Below are positions 40,937 through 49,286 of a stretch of 64,000 nt of DNA, in pieces (within the stretch, counting starts at the first letter, position 1; every line of letters begins with the position of its first letter). The translations under genes were made by a program, and so were the position numbers. The notes below the pieces were generated by a model, which worked only from the letters and a program-made list of their open reading frames with translations, was not told the DNA's origin and did no database searches. The DNA comes from Sphingomonas sp. OV641 (GTDB lineage: Bacteria; Pseudomonadota; Alphaproteobacteria; Sphingomonadales; Sphingomonadaceae), in contig NZ_FNZB01000003.1 in assembly GCF_900109205.1 (NCBI RefSeq), positions 124,001 through 188,000 on the forward strand, read 5' to 3'.

Positions 40937-41776
40937 ATGGGTTACGAAAAAGGTGGCCGCGGCAATCGTGGCGGACGCGGGCGCGACAAGCGTGACGGCT
41001 TTGGTGGCGACGATTTCGGCGGCGGAGATTTCGGCGGCGGCGGCTTCAACAGCGGTGGCTTTGGTGGCGGCGGCTTCGGCGGCGGCGGCTTTGGCGGTGA
41101 CCGCGGCGGCTTCGGCGGCGGCGGCGGCTTCCGTGGCGGCGGCAGTGGCGGCTTCGGCGGCGGCGGCGGCGGGTTCCGCGGCGGCGGCGGTGGTGGCGGC
41201 TTTGGCGGTGGTAACCGCATGCCCCCGCAGGTCGTCGGTGAAGGCACCGGCGTTGTAAAGTTCTTCAACGGACAGAAGGGCTTTGGCTTCATCGTTCGCG
41301 ATGACGGCGGCGAAGACGTGTTCGTGCACATCTCCGCTGTCGAGCAGGCTGGCCTCGCCGGTCTCGCCGAGGGTCAGCCGCTCGGCTTCACGCTGGTTGA
41401 CCGTGGTGGTCGTATCTCGGCAACCGAGCTGAAGATCGACGGTGAGCCGATGCCGGTTACCGACCGTGCACCGCCGCGCGAAGGCGGCTTCGGTGGCGAT
41501 CGCGCACCGCGCGGCGCTGGTGCCGGCGCAGGCGCAGGTGGCCCGCAGCGTCAGCTGACCGGCGAAAAGGCGACCGGTACGGTCAAGTTCTTCAACGCGA
41601 TGAAGGGCTTTGGCTTTATCCAGCGTGACGATGGTCAGCCCGACGCGTTCGTGCACATTTCGGCTGTTGAGCGCGCCGGCATGTCGAGCCTGAACGAGGG
41701 CGATCGCCTGTCGTTCGAGCTCGAGGTCGATCGTCGCGGCAAGTACGCTGCCGTGAACCTGTCTTCGTCCAGCTAA
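40937..41776 (+). CDS. Glycine-rich protein with two cold-shock domains
   Basis: 279 residues. Residues 1-93 are low complexity: repeats of GFGGG with several RGG-like steps. Two cold-shock domains follow, about 103-167 and 212-277. In each, RNP1 reads KGFGFI (114-119 and 223-228) and RNP2 reads VFVHI or AFVHI (128-132 and 237-241), so both should bind single-stranded nucleic acid. A short glycine/alanine linker with PRGAGAGAGAGG joins them. Double-CSD proteins are common in Alphaproteobacteria, but a long N-terminal glycine-rich arm is not. The RNA-chaperone role is inferred. A good terminator follows. Confidence 0.9.
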   Translation: MGYEKGGRGNRGGRGRDKRDGFGGDDFGGGDFGGGGFNSGGFGGGGFGGGGFGGDRGGFGGGGGFRGGGSGGFGGGGGGFRGGGGGGGFGGGNRMPPQVVGEGTGVVKFFNGQKGFGFIVRDDGGEDVFVHISAVEQAGLAGLAEGQPLGFTLVDRGGRISATELKIDGEPMPVTDRAPPREGGFGGDRAPRGAGAGAGAGGPQRQLTGEKATGTVKFFNAMKGFGFIQRDDGQPDAFVHISAVERAGMSSLNEGDRLSFELEVDRRGKYAAVNLSSSS

Positions 41777-41805
41777 TTCTCCCCGCTTCGACATAGGAGA
41801 GGGAA

Positions 41806-41841
41806 GGGCCGTCCGGGACAACCGGGCGGCCCAATTTCTTT
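41806..41841 (+). terminator. Rho-independent terminator of the cold-shock gene
   Basis: GGGCCGTCCGG (41806-41816) pairs with CCGGGCGGCCC (41822-41832) around a small loop and is followed by AATTTCTTT. It lies 30 bases past the stop codon. This is the clearest intrinsic terminator in the window. Confidence 0.85.
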
Positions 41842-42246
41842 GCGGGTCTGGCGGTTGCTCCAGCCACTGTGACCCGCTTCATTGTAGAAGGCTGGGCGGA
41901 GAAGGACCGAACCAAGCGGAACGGCAATGCCAGCCCGGTCGGTCGGTCATCCGTCAATACTGACGGCGCACTGCAACATCGGCGGGTCAGGCGGCAGTTC
42001 AACAAGGTTGAACGCGCCGCGACCATTCGCCCCAGTTCGCGTCGCCGTCCGGCTATCGTGGTGTGACTGGCGGCTTCAGGCCCGTCTTCTGGCAAGCGGC
42101 TCTTGAACTGTCTCGGTTAAGCCGGCGCCTCTCACGTTCAAACTTCGGTTGCGCTCACCGAAAGGTGATTTCGCAGCAGCAACGCATTTCAAAACAGGCG
42201 CATTGCTGGCATTTGGCGGCTCGCTCCCGATCCGCGGGCAGCTCAT
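41842..42246. other. Gene-free stretch of about 405 bases
   Basis: Between the cold-shock terminator and the DUF885 start. Short open frames exist (for example near 41869-42066) but they show no family resemblance, ribosome site or normal codon use. No RNA gene is recognised. The promoter of the DUF885 gene should lie in its last part. Confidence 0.5.
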
Positions 42247-44091
42247 TTGAAAGATCCTTCCTTGCGCGCCCTTCTCCCGCTTCTCTTGTCCGCCGCCGCA
42301 ACGACGCTTTCCGCTGCCAGCGCCACTGCCCAGGTCGCTGCCGCTGCGTCTGCACCTTCCGTCCCTGCCGGTGACACGGCCGTGGAGGGAGCGAAGCTGC
42401 GCCAGATCTTCAGTGACAGCGACGAGGCGAGGCTGCGGCGCAATCCGGTGGAGGCGATCTTTCGAGGTGATCTTCGCTATGCCGATCGGCTCGGAGATTA
42501 CCTCACCCCCGCTTACGAACGGGCGGAGCGGCAGGCGCTGGTGGATGACCTGAAAGCGCTGCAGCGGGTTGACCGTGCCCGCCTCTCCCCGGTGGATCGG
42601 ATCGCCTTTGACGTATTCAAATCCGATCGCGAGCGCGACTTAAAGGGCTATGCGCCGGAGGTCCTGCGGATCAGCGAAGTGTTGCCGATCAATCATTTTG
42701 CCGGCTTGCAGACCTTTTATCCGGAGTTCGCCTCCAGCCAGGGTGCAGCGCCGTTCAAATCGGTGCTCGACTATGAGAACAATCTGAAGCGCAATGCGCA
42801 ATACGCCCAGGTAGTGGATCGGATGATCGCCCGTGCGCGTGAGGGGATGAAGCGCGGCATCATGCCCCCGCGCCTGGTCGTGCAGAACGTGATCGGCCAG
42901 CTGGACAATATTCTGGCAGGCGCATCGGAAGCTTCGCTTTTCTATCAGCCGGTCACCAAATTTCCCGCGGCGGTGGGCGCGGCCGATCGCACGCGCCTGG
43001 CAAAGGCCTATGCGCAGCAGGTGCGTGACGTCCTGAACCCGGCGCATCGGCGCCTGCGCGACTTCCTCCAGAGCGAGTATCTGCCCAAAGCGCGCGAGAC
43101 GGTTGGTTTGTCGGCGCTGCCCGGCGGCCGTGCGCTCTATGACTATCAAATCGAAGCCAGCACGACCCTGCCGCTGAAGGCGGATGCCGTGCACGAACTG
43201 GGTCTGAGCGAAGTCGCGCGTATCCTTGCCGAGATGGAAGCGCAGAAGGAGCGTGCCGGCTTCAAGGGGACGTTGCCGGAGTTCTTCCAGCACCTGCGCA
43301 CCGACCCGCGGTTCCAGCCCAAGTCGGCGGAAGAGATCGCGGCCGGCTATGCCGAAATCGGCAAGAAGGTGGACGCCCGGGTGCGCGAGCAGTTCAGCCT
43401 GATCCCCAAGACCCCGCTCGAAATCCGCCCGGTCCCTGCATTTCGCGAGAAGACGGCGGCGGCGGGATCCTATCAGTCGGGAACGCCGGACGGTTCGCGG
43501 CCGGGCGTCTTCTACTATAACACCTACGATCTGCCGAACCGGTACCTCTGGGGCATGGAGACGCTGTACCTCCACGAAGCCGTGCCGGGCCACCATTTCC
43601 AGATCAGCCTGGCGCAGGAGAATGACAGCCTGCCCGCCTTCATGCGCTTCGGCGGCAACACCGCTTTTTCGGAAGGGTGGGGGCTTTATGCCGAGACGCT
43701 CTATCCGGAACTGGGTTTGGAAACCGATCCTTATCAGCGCATGGGCGGTCTGAACGATGAAATGCTGCGCGCCATGCGCCTTGTTGTCGATACCGGCATT
43801 CACGCCAAGGGTTGGACCCGCGACCAGGCCGTCCGCTACATGCTCGACAATTCGCCGATGCCGGAAAGCGATGCGGCGGCGGAAGTGGAGCGCTATATCG
43901 CCATCCCGGGGCAGGCGCTTGCGTACAAGATCGGACAGCTGACGATCCTGCGGTTGAAGGCAGAGGCGCGCCAGGCGCTCGGCGCTCGTTTCGACCCGCG
44001 CGCCTTCCATGCCACCGTTCTGGATACTGGCGCTCTGCCGATGCCGGTGCTCGAGCGGAAGGTGGCCGACTGGATAGCGGGCCAGAGGTAA
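42247..44091 (+). CDS. DUF885 family metallopeptidase-like protein
   Basis: 614 residues from a TTG at 42247; other starts a few codons later are possible. A signal peptide with an AxA site (SATAQ) implies periplasmic location. The zinc motif is H443-EAVPGHHF, followed about 40 residues later by the glutamate in FSEGWGLYAETLYPEL, as in gluzincin-type DUF885 proteins. Substrate unknown. The HPP gene starts 6 bases after its stop. Confidence 0.88.
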   Translation: MKDPSLRALLPLLLSAAATTLSAASATAQVAAAASAPSVPAGDTAVEGAKLRQIFSDSDEARLRRNPVEAIFRGDLRYADRLGDYLTPAYERAERQALVDDLKALQRVDRARLSPVDRIAFDVFKSDRERDLKGYAPEVLRISEVLPINHFAGLQTFYPEFASSQGAAPFKSVLDYENNLKRNAQYAQVVDRMIARAREGMKRGIMPPRLVVQNVIGQLDNILAGASEASLFYQPVTKFPAAVGAADRTRLAKAYAQQVRDVLNPAHRRLRDFLQSEYLPKARETVGLSALPGGRALYDYQIEASTTLPLKADAVHELGLSEVARILAEMEAQKERAGFKGTLPEFFQHLRTDPRFQPKSAEEIAAGYAEIGKKVDARVREQFSLIPKTPLEIRPVPAFREKTAAAGSYQSGTPDGSRPGVFYYNTYDLPNRYLWGMETLYLHEAVPGHHFQISLAQENDSLPAFMRFGGNTAFSEGWGLYAETLYPELGLETDPYQRMGGLNDEMLRAMRLVVDTGIHAKGWTRDQAVRYMLDNSPMPESDAAAEVERYIAIPGQALAYKIGQLTILRLKAEARQALGARFDPRAFHATVLDTGALPMPVLERKVADWIAGQR

Positions 44092-44097
44092 GCGAAC

Positions 44098-44793
44098 ATG
44101 GCGCCTGTCTTCCGTGCAGTGCTGGCCGGCGGATCGCTGCGCGATCGGATGATCGCCAGCGCCGGCGGGCTGGCCGGAATCGTCATCACGGCGGCGACGA
44201 GCTTTCTGCTGCTGAAGACCACGGCGCCGCTGCCGATGATCGTCGCGCCGATGGGGGCATCCGCCGTCCTGATCTTCGCGGTGCCGGCCAGTCCGCTGGC
44301 GCAACCGTGGCCGGTGATCGGCGGCAACATCATATCAGCACTCGTGGGTATCACCGTCGCGCGCCTGGTGCCGGAGGTGGCGCTGGCAGCAGGACTGGCC
44401 GTTGGCGCCGCGATCCTGGTCATGTCGCTGCTGCGCTGCCTGCACCCACCCGGCGGCGCGGCGGCACTGACCGCCGTTGTCGGGGGCACGGCGGTCACGT
44501 CGGCGGGATATATGTTCGCGCTGGTGCCGGTGGGCATCAACGCCGCGCTTCTCACCCTGGCCGGCTTGTTGTTTCACCGCTTCTCCGGCCATTCCTACCC
44601 CCACCGGGCCGGGCCGCTCCCGAAGCCGGCCGATCGCTCGTCCGATCCGCAACCGGAGGACATTGACCGTGCCCTCGATGACCTTGGCGAAACGTTCGAC
44701 ATCAGTCGGGAGGATCTGGCGCTTCTTGTCGCGCGGGTATCGCATCATGCCAAAGCCAGGTCTGCCAAGAGGCCCGAAGCTCGCGTGAAGTAA
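44098..44793 (+). CDS. HPP family membrane protein
   Basis: 231 residues. Hydrophobic helices (about 20-37, 42-62, 75-95, 101-115, 125-145) surround the HPP signature LRCLHPPGGAAALTAV (about residues 117-132). The polar tail (165-231) is probably cytoplasmic. HPP proteins in plants and cyanobacteria are linked to nitrite transport; the role in this lineage is unknown. It is likely co-transcribed with the DUF885 gene. Confidence 0.88.
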   Translation: MAPVFRAVLAGGSLRDRMIASAGGLAGIVITAATSFLLLKTTAPLPMIVAPMGASAVLIFAVPASPLAQPWPVIGGNIISALVGITVARLVPEVALAAGLAVGAAILVMSLLRCLHPPGGAAALTAVVGGTAVTSAGYMFALVPVGINAALLTLAGLLFHRFSGHSYPHRAGPLPKPADRSSDPQPEDIDRALDDLGETFDISREDLALLVARVSHHAKARSAKRPEARVK

Positions 44794-44920
44794 GCGGCAA
44801 GAGCGAAGGAATGGCGTCAGCTGAACCGCAGCGCAGTTGATCAAGCGCTGTGTTCACGCCGCAGGCGGCACGCCCTGTGATCTGTCGCGCGCCGGTGTTT
44901 GTGATGAGATTCAGTTTCGG

Positions 44921-44966
44921 AGAATGGTGCCCCGTAGAGGACAAAGCTGGGCACTCAGATCATTGG
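44921..44966. repeat. att-like direct repeat, distal end of the toxin/immunity island
   Basis: AGAATGGTGCC at 44921-44931 is identical to the junction at the tRNA-Thr 3' end (48187-48197), and the next 11 bases match with three differences. It is followed by GCACTCAGATCATTGG (44951-44966), which recurs at 46583-46598. This suggests the island end was made by recombination at the tRNA 3' end. Confidence 0.55.
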
Positions 44967-45007
44967 GACATTTCCATGCTTCGCTGAACGATCGGCCGGG
45001 CCGCGAC

Positions 45008-45427
45008 CTAAAGGTCGTAATCCGGCGCGTCGTCCTCGGGGGGCCAGGGCGGATATACGATCGGCTTCTCGCCGAAGTGTCGCCGAACCGCCCGTGCGCG
45101 CCGCTCCACAAGATCCTCTTCGGCATCGATTTCGTCGGGATAGATATAGACTATTTCGAACTTACCGTCGCGAAGCAGATATTCCATTTCCGCCCACCGA
45201 TCCTCGCCCTCCTGTGCTTCCCACAGGTCAAGCAGCGCGTAAGGCAATCCCTCTATCACCGGCCGCCGATAAAGGATCTGGTTGCCGAGTTCCTTGAAGA
45301 TCGATTCGCCGACCATGTTCCGATCGAGCTGGGCGTAGAGCAGCGTTGGTTCGACCGGATATTTACGATCCTCCATCAGCAATTGCCCGATCTCGTTGAG
45401 CAGCTTCTCGGCCTCATCGTTTGCCAC
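45008..45427 (-). CDS. Immunity protein, YezG/DUF600-like (copy 1)
   Basis: 139 residues from a GTG at 45427. Acidic and helical: EKLLNEIGQLLMEDRKYPVE, RWAEMEYLLRDGKFEIVYIY and FGEKPIVYPPWPPEDD. The aromatic pattern WxExxYLLRDGKFEIVYxYPDE resembles DUF600/YezG, the immunity partner of YeeF-type nuclease toxins in Bacillus. The neighbouring toxin pseudogene has the matching nuclease fold, which supports this. Its start lies 57 bases after the premature stop of the toxin frame. It is about two-thirds identical to copy 2. Family assignment is by eye. Confidence 0.7.
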   Translation of the reverse strand: MANDEAEKLLNEIGQLLMEDRKYPVEPTLLYAQLDRNMVGESIFKELGNQILYRRPVIEGLPYALLDLWEAQEGEDRWAEMEYLLRDGKFEIVYIYPDEIDAEEDLVERRARAVRRHFGEKPIVYPPWPPEDDAPDYDL

Positions 45428-45484
45428 GGTTTCGCTCCGATCGTTCGTTGGGAAATTTCAGGCTCTTCTCGTCGCCTCGACCGT

Positions 45485-46420
45485 TCACCACACGTCGATC
45501 ACCGATGGTCGCACGGAATTGCCGCTGAACTGCGGCACAATCCTGACCGTAACAGTCTTTCCGCCTCGCTTCTTTCTCGCCCACTCATCCTCGAGCAAGC
45601 GATAGCCGCCCCGATTGAAGTTGGCATCCTGCGCGAAGTGATTGAACGCCTCGGTCGGCCCGTTGAAGCGCGCCGCGATGTAATGGCCGCCATCGTCGCT
45701 CGCCCGACGTTCTGCGCCGCCCGCCTGCGCTTGCGAAGCGCGAGAACGGATCGGAACATTGGTAACCGTCAGCGCACCAGAAACGCGCCGCGTGCGCTCG
45801 CGCGCGTCGATTTGATAGGTATAGCCGTTGCGCAGATCGTGCGGAATTCTGCGCTGGACGCGCTTGCGGGTCGTGTGGCAGTTTTGTTCGTCTCGGAAGC
45901 GCGATCTGAAGACGCAACGGCAGTTACCGCACCCGGTGAATTCTTTGTACGACGGTTTGGATCAGGTGATCCCCACGTACCTGACGCTCCCGCTCCGCCG
46001 AAGGTACCGCCGCCGCCTCCCGTGCATCCGCCACCAGTCCATGCGCGTTGAGCGGACGGCTTGTGAGCGGATGACTTTGGAGCCGCGGCATGGTTGCCCT
46101 GGGAGGTGCGCGTCCGGTCATTGGAAACGGCGCGGTTTGCCGAATTTTGCGATCTTGGCCGGGATGACCGGGCCGACCAATCTCCTGAACCGGTCGCGCC
46201 GCCACCGCCACTCTTACCGCCTCCGCCACCAGGAAACCCACCCGCGCCCCACTGGCCATAATGCCGTCCGGCACCGACGAAGGTGAAACATCCGGTTTCT
46301 GGATCATGCCAGGGATTGAGCTTGAGTTCGATCCACTCCGCATTTCTCAAGGAGGGCAACCTGCCTGTCCGCAGCCATATTGAAAAGGCGCGCCGTCGCT
46401 CATTGTCCGGTATCGATCAT
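45485..46420 (-). pseudogene. Nuclease toxin, broken copy 1 (DNA/RNA non-specific endonuclease type)
   Basis: Aligned to copy 2 this has at least three lesions: two bases missing after the first codons (ATG ATC GAT), one base missing near 45834, and a TGG to TGA change at 45485-45487. When frames are joined the C-terminus reads SDDGGHYIAARFNGPTEAFN and later RIVPQFSGNSVRPSVIDVW, the pattern of the Endonuclea_NS_2 family with the DGGH active site. N-terminal part: NPWHDPETGCFTFVGAGRHY then a glycine-rich linker. It lies just upstream of immunity copy 1. Confidence 0.8.
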
Positions 46421-46558
46421 GATGCCCGGCTATCCACGCGGCGAGAACATTTCAGCAACATTTACCAACATGTCAAGCCGAAGTCGGCCGCCGTCTTGCT
46501 AGGCACCGCGATGGCGTGCCCATGCTCGTCCTCTATGAGGTGCGATTTCACGAGTGTA

Positions 46559-46598
46559 GTGCCCCTCAAAGGCCAAAGATGGGCACTCAGATCATTGG
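46559..46598. repeat. Internal boundary of the tandem duplication, degenerate att-like repeat
   Basis: GTAGTGCCCC near 46556 followed by GCACTCAGATCATTGG (46583-46598). It corresponds to the repeat at 44921 and to the tRNA 3' end, spaced about 1.63 kb from each. It separates the two toxin/immunity units. Confidence 0.5.
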
Positions 46599-46638
46599 AG
46601 AATATCGGTTCTGCGTCGAGCGTCCGGAAAGACGTAAC

Positions 46639-47058
46639 TTACAAACCATAGCTTTGAAGTTCGTCTTCCGTGGGTAGAGGCGGGTAGACAATCGGCTTGT
46701 CTCCAAAATGCCGCTGCAGCGCACGCTCGCGTCGCTCGGTCACGTCTTCCTGCGGATCGATCTCATCCGGATAGAAGTAGGCGACGTCGAATTTGCCGTC
46801 GCGGAGCACATATTCCAGCTCCGACCACCGATTTTGCCCGTCCTGCGCTTCCCACAATTCGAGTAGCGCGTAGGGCAAGCGCTGATTTATCGGCCATCTA
46901 AAAAGTAACTGGTTACCAAGTTCCTTGAAGATCGATTCTCCGATCATGTTGTGATCAAGTTGGGCATAGAGCAGCGTAGGCTCAGACGAATATTCACCAT
47001 CCTCCATCAGCAATCGGCCAATCTCGTTCAACAGCTGCTCTGATTCAGTTTCCGCCAC
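46639..47058 (-). CDS. Immunity protein, YezG/DUF600-like (copy 2)
   Basis: 139 residues from a GTG at 47058, chosen by homology to copy 1 (a longer ATG reading begins at 47079). Reads AETESEQLLNEIGRLLMEDG, RWSELEYVLRDGKFDVAYFY and FGDKPIVYPPLPTEDE. It overlaps the restored end of toxin copy 2 by 14 bases, the usual toxin-immunity coupling. The reading frame is intact. Confidence 0.72.
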   Translation of the reverse strand: MAETESEQLLNEIGRLLMEDGEYSSEPTLLYAQLDHNMIGESIFKELGNQLLFRWPINQRLPYALLELWEAQDGQNRWSELEYVLRDGKFDVAYFYPDEIDPQEDVTERRERALQRHFGDKPIVYPPLPTEDELQSYGL

Positions 47059-48054
47059 GGCGCTTCTCCGATCGCTCATTGGGAAATCCTAAACTCTTCG
47101 TTTTGCCATCAACCGTCCACCACACATTGATCGTCGATGGTCGCACGGAATTGCCGCTGAACTGCGGAACGATCTTCACTGTTACCGCCCGTCCGGCACG
47201 CTTGTCCCTGGCCCATTCATCCTCGAGCAGACGGTAGCCACCCCGGTTGAAATTGGCATTCTGCGCGAAGTGGTTGAACGCCTCGGTCGGCCCGTTGAAG
47301 CGCGCCGCGATATAGTGGCCACCGTCGTCGCTCGCGCGGCGTTCTGCGCCACCCGCCTGCGCTTGCGAAGCGCGAGAACGGATCGGAACATTGGTACCGT
47401 CAGCGCACCAGAAACGCGCCGCGTGCGCTCGCGCGCGTCGATTTGATAGGTATAGCCATTGCGCACGATCGTGCGGAATTCTGCGCTGGACGCGCTTGCG
47501 GGTCGTGTGGCAGTTTTGTTCGTCTCGGAAGCGCGATCGGAAGACGCAACGGCAGTTACCGCACCCGGTAAATTCTTTGTACGACGGTTTGGATCAGGTG
47601 ATCCCCACGTACCTGACGCTCCCGCTCCGCCGAAGCTACCGCCGCCGCCTCCCGTAAATCCGCCACCAGTCCATGCGCGTTGAGCGGACGGCTTGTGAGC
47701 GGATGACTTTGGAGCCGCGGCATGGTTGCCCTGGGAGGTGCGCGTCCGGTCATTGGAAACGGCGCGGTTTGCCGAATTTTGCGATCTTGGCCGGGATGAC
47801 CGGGCCGACCAATCTCCTGAACCCGTCGCGCCGCCACCGCCACTCTTACCGCCTCCGCCACCAGGAAACCCACCCGCGCCCCACTGGCCATAATGCCGTC
47901 CGGCACCGACGAAGGTGAAACATCCGGTTTCTGGATCATGCCAGGGATTGAACTTGAGTTCGATCCCCTCCGCATTTCTCAAGGAGGGGAACCTGCCTGT
48001 CCGCAGCCATATTGAAAAGGCGCGCCGTCGCTCATTGTCCGGTATATCGATCAT
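47045..48054 (-). pseudogene. Nuclease toxin copy 2, one-base frameshift (DNA/RNA non-specific endonuclease type)
   Basis: From ATG 48054 the frame is open to about 47396, where one base is missing relative to copy 1 (GGTACC instead of GGTTACC); without it the frame runs wrongly to 47182. Restoring it gives 336 residues. Order: a short N-terminal helix, NPWHDPETG (36-44), a GGGGG linker (about 55-75), a basic/serine-rich linker, and an NS_2-type nuclease domain (about 215-336) with DGGH. There is no membrane or secretion domain, so the delivery system is unclear. It ends in VWWTVDGKTKSL and overlaps immunity copy 2. Confidence 0.85.
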
Positions 48055-48186
48055 GATGCCCCGCTATCCACGCGGCGAGAACATTTGAGCAACATCTGCC
48101 AACATGTTAAGTCAAAGTTGGCCGCCGTCTTGCTCGGCACCGCGATGGCGGGCCCATGCTCGTCCTCTATGAGATGCGATTTAACG

Positions 48187-48198
48187 AGAATGGTGCCG
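48187..48198. other. tRNA-Thr 3' end as likely attachment site
   Basis: AGAATGGTGCC spans the tRNA 3' terminus and adjoining base pairs. The toxin island on its left side begins immediately after it. A partial copy lies at 44921. No integrase gene is present. Confidence 0.5.
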
Positions 48199-48266
48199 CT
48201 TACAGGACTCGAACCTGTGACCCCCGCATTACGAATGCGATGCTCTACCAGCTGAGCTAAAGCGGC
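48191..48266 (-). tRNA. tRNA-Thr (anticodon CGT)
   Basis: Minus-strand reading starts GCCGCTT and ends with GGCACCA, with the CCA encoded. Acceptor stem GCCGCTT/AAGCGGC pairs fully, D arm GCTCAGCTGGTAGAGC, anticodon loop TTCGTAA (anticodon CGT, codon ACG), T arm ACAGG-TTCGAGT-CCTGT. All cloverleaf stems close. It borders the toxin/immunity island at its 3' end. Confidence 0.97.
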
Positions 48267-48405
48267 ATTGGCGCTCTGGTGAGCGCGCTGGAGCGGGGCG
48301 CCTAGCAGCCTGTGCGGGCGAGCGCAAGCGGGTCTCGAATTTACGGGCCCTTTACCATGCGGATCGCAGAAGCGGATCAGGGCATGGGCTCAGAGGACGA
48401 ACATC

Positions 48406-49227
48406 ATGGATATCCGCGGCTTCGATGAGGCGCGTGCCGGGCGGGGCAGTGATCCCACGGAAGGGGGGATCGGCGAAGCGACCAAGGTCATTGGTGGCGA
48501 TGAGCGGCGCATGCACGTGCGCGCGTACAACCATTGGGTTTCCCTGCTGAAAGGCCGATCCTATCCGGCGATCGAGGATCTGGAGACGGCGGGGCCGACC
48601 GACTTCCAGGCTCATGGCGTGCTCCTCGACTTCACGGGCGGCATGGATGATCCCGCGATCAGCGCCATCGGCGAGGCGCTGAGCGAAGAATGCGGCGTGC
48701 ATCAGGAGATCAGTCGGATCTCGCAGGTGCCTGCCCGATCCTTGCTGTCGCGGCTGACCGATCAATATCTGCAGATCATCGCGAACCGCGCGCCGATCGG
48801 CTTCGAGGCGGAGTTTGTCGGCACTCGCGGCCACAACACCCTGTATCGCGGCATATTGATGCCCTTCTCCTCGGACGGGGAGATGATCGACCATGTCTAT
48901 GGGGTGATCAACTGGAAGGAGATCGTGGGCGCGGCAGAGCAGGCGCAACTTGATGCGGAGCTTGCCGCTGCGGTGCGCAGCCAACCGCGAATGGAGGCCG
49001 CGCCCGCCATCTGGGCCGATGGCCCAAGCGCCTCGCGCGACGAGGGACGTCGCCTTGATGATGTCCAGCGTGCCCCATTGGCGACGCTGGCGCTGGATGT
49101 GCCGGCGGGCGCGGAGCAACTGGTGGTTCTCCTCGCGCGGGCACGGGGCGACGGCATGTTCGATGTCGTGGGCGCTATCCCCGACGATCAGGATCTCGCG
49201 GATCGAGCCGCTGCGGCGCTTTCCTGA
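48406..49227 (+). CDS. PAS-fold protein (PAS_5-like)
   Basis: 273 residues. The middle part, from GRSYPAIEDLETAGPTDFQA to RGILMPFSSDGEMIDHVYG, resembles the single PAS-like fold (PAS_5) common in Alphaproteobacteria, with MopJ the studied relative. No output domain follows; the C-terminal 80 residues are acidic and of unknown fold. It may be a small signal-binding or localisation factor. It precedes NAD-GDH by 59 bases, probably with its own promoter for either. Confidence 0.65.
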   Translation: MDIRGFDEARAGRGSDPTEGGIGEATKVIGGDERRMHVRAYNHWVSLLKGRSYPAIEDLETAGPTDFQAHGVLLDFTGGMDDPAISAIGEALSEECGVHQEISRISQVPARSLLSRLTDQYLQIIANRAPIGFEAEFVGTRGHNTLYRGILMPFSSDGEMIDHVYGVINWKEIVGAAEQAQLDAELAAAVRSQPRMEAAPAIWADGPSASRDEGRRLDDVQRAPLATLALDVPAGAEQLVVLLARARGDGMFDVVGAIPDDQDLADRAAAALS

Positions 49228-49286
49228 GATAGTTGCATCCGAAACAAGGGTTGAGCCGCGCGCGACTCGGGCGCATAGGCTCGCCC

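Noticed and set aside
41869..42066. 65-codon frame after the cold-shock terminator
   Set aside because: Starts at GTG without a ribosome site and has no similarity to a known family.
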